Shown here: positions 1-5,872 of the stretch, in pieces
Position numbering within the stretch: position 1 is the stretch's first letter
Layout: each line of letters opens with the position of its first letter
Assembly: GCA_031272745.1 (NCBI GenBank)
Contig: JAISTF010000073.1
Location: forward strand, 1 to 5,872
Length of the DNA: 5,872 nucleotides
Direction: 5' to 3'
From: Eubacteriales Family XIII. Incertae Sedis bacterium
GTDB taxonomy: Bacteria; Bacillota; Clostridia; Peptostreptococcales; Anaerovoracaceae
Notes under the pieces: model-generated
The model's database searches: none
Told to the model about the DNA's origin: nothing
What the model saw: the letters and a program-made list of their open reading frames with translations, nothing else
Made by a program: the position numbers and the translations under genes

Positions 1-309
1 ACGGTCACCTCGCTCAACGGCACGACGACCAAAATCACGGTGACCGCGTCGAAGAAATCCGTGAAGCTGACAGGCGTTGCCTTCGCGAAGGACAAGCTGT
101 CCCTGAAAGCCGGCAAGACCGCGCAGCTCAAGCTCAAGCTGACGCCTTCAAACGCGACGAACGTCACAAAAATCACCTACTCGACGAGCAACAAAAAAGT
201 CGCAACCGTCGACAAAGCCGGCAAAGTGACCGCGGTGAAAAAAGGCACGGCCAAGATTATTGCAAAAGTCGGAAACAAAAAAGCCACCGTCACAGTGACG
301 GTGAAATAG
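1..309 (+). CDS. C-terminal part of a Big_2 (bacterial Ig-like) domain protein, 5' end outside window
   Basis: The frame is open from base 1 to the TAG at 307-309, giving 102 codons with no start inside the window that must be used. The last 80 or so residues form one complete Big_2 domain: a VKLTGVAF opening strand, LSLKAGKTAQL, a YSTSNKKVATVDKAGKVTAVKKGTA core and a closing ATVTVTVK strand. The first 20 residues (TVTSLNGTTTKITVTA) look like the end of a preceding similar domain. Big_2 domains are known from cell-surface and secreted proteins, often in tandem, where they act as spacers or adhesive modules. The domain is very rich in Lys and Thr. No sortase motif or membrane anchor follows it, so any attachment signal must lie upstream. 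The function of the whole protein cannot be judged from this fragment. An ATG at 40 exists, but a start there would cut the preceding strand, so I treat this as a partial gene. Confidence 0.88.
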   Translation, partial: TVTSLNGTTTKITVTASKKSVKLTGVAFAKDKLSLKAGKTAQLKLKLTPSNATNVTKITYSTSNKKVATVDKAGKVTAVKKGTAKIIAKVGNKKATVTVTVK

Positions 310-312
310 CCG

Positions 313-340
313 CTGCTCAAAAAATGCGGAAATCTACCAT
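313..340 (+). repeat. Direct repeat copy 1 of a 28-bp sequence
   Basis: It starts CTGCTCAAAAAATGCGG and ends AAATCTACCAT. It matches the copy at 375-402 at 26 of 28 positions, differing at 325 (T/C) and 336 (A/G). It begins only a few bases after the stop codon of the Big_2 gene. Confidence 0.85.
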
Positions 341-374
341 TCCAAGCGCGAAAAGCCGCTTTTGAGGCTGCTGT

Positions 375-402
375 CTGCTCAAAAAACGCGGAAATCTGCC
401 AT
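375..402 (+). repeat. Direct repeat copy 2, left arm of a long hairpin
   Basis: This is the second copy of the 28-bp sequence at 313-340. It can also pair with the inverted copy at 437-464. TGCTCAAA (376-383) pairs with TTTGAGCA (456-463), and CGGAAATCTGC (389-399) pairs with GCAGATTTCCG (440-450). A short inner stem, CGCC (407-410) with GGCG (426-429), lies within the loop. Confidence 0.85.
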
Positions 403-436
403 ATTTCGCCTAAAAAATTCCATTTGGCGGCTTCAA

Positions 437-464
437 ATTGCAGATTTCCGAATTATTTGAGCAC
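437..464 (-). repeat. Inverted copy of the 28-bp repeat, right arm of the hairpin
   Basis: The reverse complement matches the 375-402 copy at 23 of 28 positions. With that copy it forms an imperfect stem-loop of about 90 nt. No T-tract follows the right arm directly, so it is not a classical intrinsic terminator. It could still slow or end transcription from the Big_2 gene, or be a REP-like or MITE-like mobile remnant. Confidence 0.75.
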
Positions 465-498
465 GCCCCTCTCGGATCGTAATGCATTCCTAACATGC

Positions 499-542
499 TT
501 GACACAAACCGTTTCAGGTTCGTTTATGATTTCCTGTATAAT
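499..542 (+). promoter_or_regulatory. Probable sigma-70-type promoter(s) for the transporter operon
   Basis: A perfect -35 hexamer TTGACA is at 499-504. Two -10 candidates follow: TATGAT at 525-530, with a long 20-bp spacer, and a perfect TATAAT at 537-542, for which only a weak -35 (TTCAGG at 513-518, 18-bp spacer) can be found. TTGACA and TATAAT are 32 bp apart and cannot form one standard promoter. Two overlapping promoters, or an activator-dependent promoter with a long spacer, would both fit. An AACC/GGTT dyad (507-510 and 517-520) lies in the 20-bp spacer. Starting from the TATAAT would give a 5' leader of about 60 nt. Confidence 0.6.
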
Positions 543-593
543 GTAAGGGCACGGATCGTTTTGGTTTTGTAAGAGAAACAGTTGCTCAGGTTG

Positions 594-601
594 AAGAGGT
601 G
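594..601 (+). promoter_or_regulatory. Ribosome binding site deciding the start of the fusion-protein gene
   Basis: AAGAGGTG resembles the AGGAGGTG consensus. The GAGG core ends at 599, eight bases before the ATG at 608, which is good spacing. An in-frame GTG at 599 overlaps this site and so is unlikely to be the start. Confidence 0.75.
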
Positions 602-607
602 CCTCGT

Positions 608-2065
608 ATGGACGCGGAATTGCTCGTCAAAAAACACAAGCGGAAGAGGATTTTGATCATCGTCATCGTGGTCGTCGTGGCGGCGCTCGCGGCGTATTAT
701 TTTCTTGTCATGCGGCCGGGGCTGCAGGCGGCGAATACGCAGACGACGATGCCCGAGACGCAGGTGCTCGCAAAGCAGGATCTCCAGCAGGTCGTGTCGG
801 CGACGGGTTCGTTCCAGAGCCAGACGAGCCGCACGGTCGCGAGCTCGCAAAACTACAACGTGACGGCGGTCTACGTCGAGGTCGGCGAGAAGGTCGGCGC
901 CGGGCAGGCGCTCGCGCAGCTCGACACGACGGACATCGACCAGCAGATCGCGGATGTCATGAAGTCGCTCCAGGAGGCGACGGAGTCCGACGACCTTTCG
1001 CTGAAGCAGGCGGAGGGCAAGCGCGACCGCGCGCTGCTCGAATACGTGGGCGCGGCGAAGGGCACGACCGAGGATCAGCTCAAGCAATTGGAAGACGCCT
1101 ATCGTAGCGCGCAGGAATCGGTGGATTCGCTGCAGCTTCGCGACAGCGGCAGCTCCTCGCGCACGCAGTTGCGCACGCTTCAGGAGAGCCGCGACGACTG
1201 TTTGATCACGGCGCCGATTTCGGGCACGGTCACGTCCGTGACCGCGGAGGTCGGGCTGTCGGCGTCGGCCGGCGCGACCCAGAGCGGCACGACGGGCACG
1301 GGGCTCTTCGTGATCCAGGACATGACGCATCTTGAGGTCCCCGCGACCGTCGCCGAGTATGACGCGGTCACGCTGTCGCCGGGGCTTTCGGTGAATATTT
1401 ACTCCGACACGTTTGAAGACCAGACCTTCCCCGGCACGGTCAAGAGTATTTCCCCCGTCGCGACGGATACGAGCGGCGGGTTCACGGTCACCGTGACGCT
1501 GGACGGCGACGCGATGGACATCAAGCCCGGCATGACGGCCAAGATGGAGATCATCGTGCAGTCGAAGAGCGACGTCTACGCGGTGCCGTACGATGCGGTC
1601 GTCGAGAAGCCAGACGGGACGAAGGTCGTGTACGCGCTCGAGGGCGCGAGCGGCCGGGTGTTCACGGGAGGGACGACGGGCGAAGGCAAACAGGCGCGGA
1701 CGGACGGCGCGACGGACGGCGGCAGCGGCGAGGCGCCCGTGGTCATCAGCGGCGAAGCGCCGGAAGGCGGCTTCCCGGGCGGCAGCGGCGAGATGCCGAG
1801 CGGCGGCTTCCCGGGTGGCTCCGCAACCGCAGGCAGCGGCACGGCGGGCGCGACCGCGGACCGCATTGAAATCGAAGTGACGACCGGCATGGAGACCGAT
1901 TATTTGGTGGAAATCTCGGGAGACGGGCTCTCCGACGGATTGCTCATCCTCACCGACCCGCAGGGCGTGAGCGTCGGGAGCTCCTCCGCAAACAATATGA
2001 TGATGATAGGCGGGCCCGCAATGGGCGGCGGCGGCGGCGCGGTGCGCGTCGAGCGCAGGGGCTGA
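608..2065 (+). CDS. ABC-transporter membrane-fusion (HlyD/MacA/YknX-like) protein
   Basis: This 485-residue protein should be the membrane-anchored adaptor of the ABC transporter encoded by the next two genes. A basic N-terminus (KKHKRKR) precedes one membrane helix at about 15-35, so most of the chain lies outside the cytoplasm. A first biotinyl/lipoyl half-motif is at about 77-106 (VYVEVGEKVGAGQALAQLD). A coiled-coil hairpin follows at about 109-190. The returning lipoyl half, CLITAPISGTVTSV, begins at 198, and beta-barrel sequence follows (TVKSISPVA, IKPGMTAKMEI). Such proteins in monoderm bacteria need no outer-membrane channel. Residues about 353-417 are a low-complexity Gly/Ser/Pro insertion containing a 12-residue repeat that starts GGFPGGS. 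It splits the C-terminal domain between VVYALEG and RIEIEVTTGMETDYLVEI. The tail is also Gly/Met-rich. The start is set by the Shine-Dalgarno site at 594-601. The family is clear, but the substrate is not. Confidence 0.9.
   Translation: MDAELLVKKHKRKRILIIVIVVVVAALAAYYFLVMRPGLQAANTQTTMPETQVLAKQDLQQVVSATGSFQSQTSRTVASSQNYNVTAVYVEVGEKVGAGQALAQLDTTDIDQQIADVMKSLQEATESDDLSLKQAEGKRDRALLEYVGAAKGTTEDQLKQLEDAYRSAQESVDSLQLRDSGSSSRTQLRTLQESRDDCLITAPISGTVTSVTAEVGLSASAGATQSGTTGTGLFVIQDMTHLEVPATVAEYDAVTLSPGLSVNIYSDTFEDQTFPGTVKSISPVATDTSGGFTVTVTLDGDAMDIKPGMTAKMEIIVQSKSDVYAVPYDAVVEKPDGTKVVYALEGASGRVFTGGTTGEGKQARTDGATDGGSGEAPVVISGEAPEGGFPGGSGEMPSGGFPGGSATAGSGTAGATADRIEIEVTTGMETDYLVEISGDGLSDGLLILTDPQGVSVGSSSANNMMMIGGPAMGGGGGAVRVERRG
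1664..1861 (+). repeat. Low-complexity Gly/Ser/Pro-coding insertion with a 36-bp tandem repeat
   Basis: It encodes about 65 residues dominated by Gly, Ser, Ala, Thr and Pro. The 14-bp sequence GGCGGCTTCCCGGG occurs at 1766-1779 and again at 1802-1815, giving a 36-bp (12-residue) period with GGFPGGS at the head of each unit. Its length is a multiple of three, so changes in copy number would keep the frame. Confidence 0.75.
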
Positions 2066-2104
2066 GGCGGCACGGGCGAAGCGGCGCATTTCATCGGATG
2101 GCAT

Positions 2105-2108
2105 AGGA
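2105..2108 (+). promoter_or_regulatory. Ribosome binding site of the ATPase gene
   Basis: AGGA lies seven bases before the GTG at 2116. It supports GTG as the start, as does the resulting N-terminus MANIIELHGIIKRY, which is typical for this ATPase family. Confidence 0.6.
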
Positions 2109-2115
2109 ACGAAAC

Positions 2116-2849
<734 letters not shown>

Positions 2850-2853
<4 letters not shown>

Positions 2854-4163
2854 ATTTCGGCGACAACATCAGTCAGGCCTTCACGAGCCTCCGGGCAAAC
2901 AAGATGCGCGCGCTCCTCACGATGCTCGGCATCATCATCGGCATCGCGGCCGTCATCGCGATCATGACCGTTGGCTCCTCGATGCAAAACTCGATCTCGG
3001 ACCAGATGCAGAGCCTCGGCGTCAACAACATCACCGTCTACATCCAGCAGAAGGACGACGGTTGGGGCCGCGGCGGCCCGGGCATGATGGGCGCCTTCCC
3101 CGGCCAGCAGCAAGGCCCCGGCGAGGACGACCTCATCACGAACGAAATGCTCACCGCCCTGCGCGAGGAATACCCCGACGAAATCCAGGCGTACAGCCTC
3201 TCCGTCGACGTCGGCTCGGGCTCCACGACGGCCGGCAGCAAATACGCCTATATCTCGATCATGGGCGCGAACAGCGAGTACATGACCGCAAACAACATCG
3301 ACATCACGCGCGGCCGCTTCGTGAACGACCAGGACAGCGACGGGCGGCGCAAGGTCGCCGTCGTCTCCGACAAGCTCGTCAGCAGCATGTTCGGCGAGGA
3401 AGACCCGATCGGCAAGACCATCATGGCCGTGACCGACAGCCACGTCGGCACCTACACGATCGTCGGCGTCTACCAGACCGAGAGCTCCGACTTCGGCCCG
3501 ACCACGACGTCGGACGCCGACACCCAGACGGAGATGTACATCCCGCTCGGCACCGCGCAAAAGATCATGGGCACGGACGGCTACCAAATGTTCACCATCA
3601 TGAGCGCCACGAGCGTCAACGCGACGACGTTCTCCGAACAGGTGCAATCGGCGCTCGGCAAATATTATTCGAGAAACGAAGAGTATGAGGTCTCCACCTT
3701 CAGCATGGAATCGATGGTCGAGACCGTCACGTCGATGCTGAGCCAGGTCACGCTTGCGATTTCGGCCATCGCGGCCATCGCGCTGCTCGTCGGCGGCATC
3801 GGCGTCATGAACATCATGCTCGTCTCCATCACGGAGCGGACGCGCGAGATCGGCGTGCGCAAGGCGCTCGGCGCGACCAACGGCGAGATCCGCGCGCAGT
3901 TCATCGTCGAGGCGATCGTCATCTGCTTCATCGGCGGCATCATCGGCATCATCCTCGGCATCATCCTCGGCATGATCGGCGTGCAGGTCATCAATTCCAT
4001 GTCCTCGGGCGAGGGCGGCGACATGAGCTACGGTACGTCCGTGTCGGTCAACGCGATCCTGCTCGCGACCGGATTCTCGATGGCCATCGGCCTCTTCTTC
4101 GGCTACTATCCGGCGAACAAGGCCGCGAAGCTCGATCCCATCGACGCGCTGCGCTTCGAATAA
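2850..4163 (+). CDS. MacB/FtsX-type ABC transporter permease (YknZ-like)
   Basis: This 437-residue membrane protein has the MacB-type layout: one N-terminal membrane helix (about 22-42, in KMRALLTMLGIIIGIAAVIA), a large extracytoplasmic domain (about 45-290), then three helices at about 300-326, 351-381 and 398-420. The diagnostic FtsX stretch GGIGVMNIMLVSITERTREIG (315-335) and RKALGA (337-342) are present, and the chain ends in the typical ANKAAKLDPIDALRFE. The family works by mechanotransmission with the ATPase and fusion protein, without a conventional transport cavity, and serves in peptide, antibiotic or lipoprotein export. The substrate here is unknown. Residues about 68-94 form a Gly/Pro/Gln/Met-rich insertion in the extracytoplasmic domain, echoing the one in the fusion protein. 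The start codon overlaps the ATPase stop, which points to translational coupling. Confidence 0.95.
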
Positions 4164-4183
4164 AGATCAGCGCGGCCACAATT

Positions 4184-4192
4184 TGGTATACT
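4184..4192 (+). promoter_or_regulatory. Extended -10 promoter element just before addB
   Basis: TGGTATACT fits the extended -10 pattern TGnTATAAT with one mismatch in the hexamer (TATACT, 4187-4192). No good -35 is visible at 4164-4169, as is common for extended -10 promoters. Transcription would begin about 7-8 bases after the hexamer, at or next to the ATG at 4200. Confidence 0.45.
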
Positions 4193-4199
4193 GTTTAGT

Positions 4200-5872
4200 A
4201 TGCTGAACGTGTACTACGGCAGGGAGGACGTCGACAAGCTCCGGTTTCTGTTTGCGCGCATCAAAGAAGAGACGGCGCGGCGCGGGCACGACGGGCGCGT
4301 GCTGCTCATCGTGCCGGACCAGTTCACGCTCGAGGCCGAGCGCGCCGCGTTCGACTACTTGGACGTGCCGGCCTTCGTGAACCCCGTCGTGCTGTCGATG
4401 AACCGCCTCGCGGGGCGCGTGCTCGACGAGACGGGCGGCCGCACGGAGTTCATCGACCAATACGGCAAATATATGCTGCTCGCGCGGCTGCTGCACCGCG
4501 GCCGTGATGAGCTCGCCGTCTACAGGCGACTCGAAAATTCGCCGGCCTTCATCGAGAAACTGTCGGCCGCGATCATGAGCTTCAAGACCCATCTCGTATC
4601 TCCGGCGGATCTGGAAGAGGGAATAATAAAATTGGAGTCCGATTCGCTGCTGCGCCGCAAGCTGCTGGATCTGTTGTTTTTGTATCGCGGCTACGAAGAC
4701 GCGCTCGCGAAGGGCGGCCTGCCGGACAGCACGGATGTGACGCGGCGGTTTGTCTCGCGCATCGCGGATTCGCGGATGCTCGCGGGGGCGTGTGTGTGGG
4801 TGTACGGGTACGACTATATCTCCCCCTTGTATATAGAAGCGATTGCGCAGATGGCGGCGGTGTGCGAAGAGGTGTCGGTCGTGCTGACGGCCGAGCCGGC
4901 CAACGCGTTTTTTGCGATGACGAACGGCACGGCGGAAGCGCTCTGCGAAGCGGCGCGGAAGGCGGGCGCGGAGGTATGTCTGGCTGGCCTCGGCGATATA
5001 TGTAGGGGCGGCATTCTGCCGCCCGAGCAACGTAGCGGGGACTGTCCCGCTGTGTTGCGACCACCCGAAATCATGCATATCGAGAAATATCTCTTCGCTT
5101 TCGGGCTCGATGAAAAGCAGACGGTGTTCACGGCAGGCGGGCGGCTGAAAGCCGCCCCTACAAATATGGAAACCGGTTCTCCGGAAATATATAGGGGCGG
5201 CATCCTGCCGCCTGCGCTCGTGCTCCACAAGGCGGCGGACTTCGATGCGGAGGCGGCCGCGGCCGCGCGGGCCATCGCTTCCCTCGTGCGGAACGAGGGG
5301 CTGCGTTACCGCGACATCCTCGTGCTGTGCAACGACCCGGGGCGGCGCTCCTCGGCCATCAAGCGCGTCTTCGACGCGGCCGGCCTGCCGACGTTTTTCG
5401 ACCGCCGGCGCGACGTCGACCACAACCCCGTGCTCGAATACATCCTCGCGCTGCCCGAAATCCAATCGCGCGGCCGGCGCAGCGAGGACATCTTCCGCTG
5501 GATTCGTACGGGCCTCGTGCCTCTCGAAGAGGAAGACGCCGAGGAGCTCGAAAACTACGCGCTGCGTTACGGGTTGCGCGGGACCGCGTGGGGGCGCCCG
5601 CTGCGGCGCGGCGCGGCGGCATACGAGGAAGAGATGTTTGCGCGCCTCGGCGCGGCGGCCGCAAAAGTCGCGGAAATCTTAGACGCGTTTCGGGCGCGGT
5701 TCACGGAGAGCCGCACGGCGGAGGGCCGCACACGGGGATTGCGCCGGTTTCTCGCGGAGGACGCGGGCCTGCCCGCGATGGTGGAGCGGCTCGCGGATGC
5801 GCTCGAAGCGGACGGCTTCGAGGACTACGCCGCCGAGATGCGCGGCATCATCGAGGTCACGGACGGCATCTT
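4200..5872 (+). CDS. addB: AddB-like ATP-dependent helicase/nuclease subunit B, N-terminal 557 codons, 3' end outside window
   Basis: An uninterrupted frame runs from ATG 4200 to the window end. AddB with AddA processes double-strand DNA ends for recombinational repair in Firmicutes and is normally about 1100-1200 residues long. Family-like stretches are LLIVPDQFTLEAE (35-47), VLSMNRLAGRVL (64-75), VYGYDYISPLY (201-211), the EGLRYRDILVLCND region and ENYALRYGLRG (451-461). The C-terminal nuclease and iron-sulfur cysteines would lie beyond the window. The usual N-terminal GRxGSGK(S/T) loop is replaced by GREDVDKLRF (7-16). Residues about 268-286 and 312-339 are encoded by palindromic elements, and between them lies AddB-like sequence (EIMHIEKYLFAFGLDE). 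The gene starts 36 bp after the permease stop. No Shine-Dalgarno site precedes the ATG, which fits a leaderless mRNA. The only upstream in-frame alternatives before the permease stop are non-standard start codons. Confidence 0.85.
   Translation, partial: MLNVYYGREDVDKLRFLFARIKEETARRGHDGRVLLIVPDQFTLEAERAAFDYLDVPAFVNPVVLSMNRLAGRVLDETGGRTEFIDQYGKYMLLARLLHRGRDELAVYRRLENSPAFIEKLSAAIMSFKTHLVSPADLEEGIIKLESDSLLRRKLLDLLFLYRGYEDALAKGGLPDSTDVTRRFVSRIADSRMLAGACVWVYGYDYISPLYIEAIAQMAAVCEEVSVVLTAEPANAFFAMTNGTAEALCEAARKAGAEVCLAGLGDICRGGILPPEQRSGDCPAVLRPPEIMHIEKYLFAFGLDEKQTVFTAGGRLKAAPTNMETGSPEIYRGGILPPALVLHKAADFDAEAAAAARAIASLVRNEGLRYRDILVLCNDPGRRSSAIKRVFDAAGLPTFFDRRRDVDHNPVLEYILALPEIQSRGRRSEDIFRWIRTGLVPLEEEDAEELENYALRYGLRGTAWGRPLRRGAAAYEEEMFARLGAAAAKVAEILDAFRARFTESRTAEGRTRGLRRFLAEDAGLPAMVERLADALEADGFEDYAAEMRGIIEVTDGI
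5002..5024 (+). repeat. GC-rich palindromic element, copy B, inside addB
   Basis: GTAG is followed by GGGCGGCA (5006-5013), TTC and TGCCGCCC (5017-5024), an 8-bp perfect stem. It is the exact reverse complement of copy A over 23 bp. The addB frame reads it as RGGILPP. Confidence 0.9.
5027..5058. repeat. Second type of palindrome, adjoining copy B
   Basis: This 32-nt sequence folds into a hairpin. GCAACGTAGCGGG (5027-5039) pairs with CCCGCTGTGTTGC (5046-5058) through 13 base pairs, two of them G-T, around a GACTGT loop. Its sequence differs from the GGGCGGC family but it sits only two bases after copy B. It is translated in frame as part of QRSGDCPAVLR, which does not resemble AddB sequence. 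Confidence 0.75.
5139..5161 (-). repeat. GC-rich palindromic element, copy C, inside addB
   Basis: GGGCGGCT (5139-5146), GAA and AGCCGCCC (5150-5157) form an 8-bp stem, followed by CTAC. The orientation is that of copy A, and the addB frame reads it as GGRLKAAPT. The stem change A to T is matched by T to A on the other side, so the palindrome is preserved. Confidence 0.88.
5192..5213 (+). repeat. GC-rich palindromic element, copy D, inside addB
   Basis: TAG is followed by the stem GGCGGCA (5196-5202), TCC and TGCCGCC (5206-5212). The orientation is that of copy B, and it is read as YRGGILPP. It is inverted relative to copy C. The outer ends, GCAGGCGG (5134-5140 region) and CCGCCTGC (5208-5215), also pair, so C and D together form one larger inverted-repeat unit. 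Confidence 0.85.

Larger units (their letters stand above)
310..607. other. Gene-free intergenic region with repeats and a promoter
   Basis: No plausible coding frame is present. The left part (313-464) is taken up by two direct copies and one inverted copy of a roughly 28-bp AT-richer sequence, which could fold into long hairpins. The right part (499-607) holds promoter-like hexamers and the ribosome binding site of the transporter operon. The region is clearly richer in A and T than the genes around it. A small perfect palindrome, AAAAGC-C-GCTTTT, lies at 351-363 between the two direct copies. Confidence 0.8.

Noticed and set aside
313..464. CRISPR array
   Set aside because: There are only two direct copies and one inverted, imperfect copy, with uneven spacing, no further units and no cas gene nearby.
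599..607. GTG at 599 as start of the fusion protein
   Set aside because: It overlaps the Shine-Dalgarno site that suits the ATG at 608, and it would have no site of its own.
2026..2040. GGC run as a phase-variation switch in the fusion-protein tail
   Set aside because: The unit is three bases, so length changes would only add or remove glycines and could not switch the gene off.
5002..5024. Palindromes in addB as intrinsic terminators
   Set aside because: No T-tract follows any copy, and all lie within a continuous coding frame.
4167..5465. Long minus-strand open frame opposite the last region
   Set aside because: The + strand frame from 4200 to the window end gives clear AddB-type sequence. 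The minus frame yields Arg/His/Ala-rich protein without recognisable domains, as expected for the complement of GC-rich codons.

Overview
The window looks like chromosomal DNA from a GC-rich Firmicute, most likely in the class Clostridia. The reasons are an AddB-type recombination nuclease subunit, a three-gene MacAB/YknXYZ-like transporter with no outer-membrane partner, a Lys-rich Big_2 (bacterial Ig-like) repeat protein, and purine-rich Shine-Dalgarno sites. The genus cannot be told from the sequence. All convincing genes are on the + strand.

Layout. Bases 1-309 are the 3' end of a gene for a surface-type protein ending in a Big_2 domain. Bases 310-607 have no gene. They hold two direct copies and one inverted copy of a roughly 28-bp sequence, then sigma-70-type promoter elements. 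Bases 608-4163 form a compact operon: a membrane-fusion protein, an ABC ATPase, and a MacB/FtsX-type permease whose ATG overlaps the ATPase stop codon. Together they should form one transporter acting at the cytoplasmic membrane; its substrate is unknown. Bases 4200-5872 are the first 557 codons of an addB-like gene that runs off the window. The long minus-strand open frames across 4167-5465 are only its shadow.

The most unusual feature is a family of short GC-rich palindromes with core GGGCGGCA-GAA-TGCCGCCC and a CTAC flank. There are four copies: one in the last codons of the ATPase gene and three inside addB, where a fourth-position second palindrome type also sits. Every copy is read through in frame, giving the peptide GGR(Q/L)(N/K)AAPT in one orientation and RGGILPP in the other. 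In addB they lie in two blocks on either side of a short segment that looks like ordinary AddB sequence. This resembles the way Rickettsia palindromic elements enter protein-coding genes, and it is the best candidate here for something undescribed.

Other points of interest are a probable leaderless start for addB, loss of the Walker A-like motif at the AddB N-terminus, and matching Gly/Pro-rich insertions in the extracytoplasmic parts of both the fusion protein and the permease.
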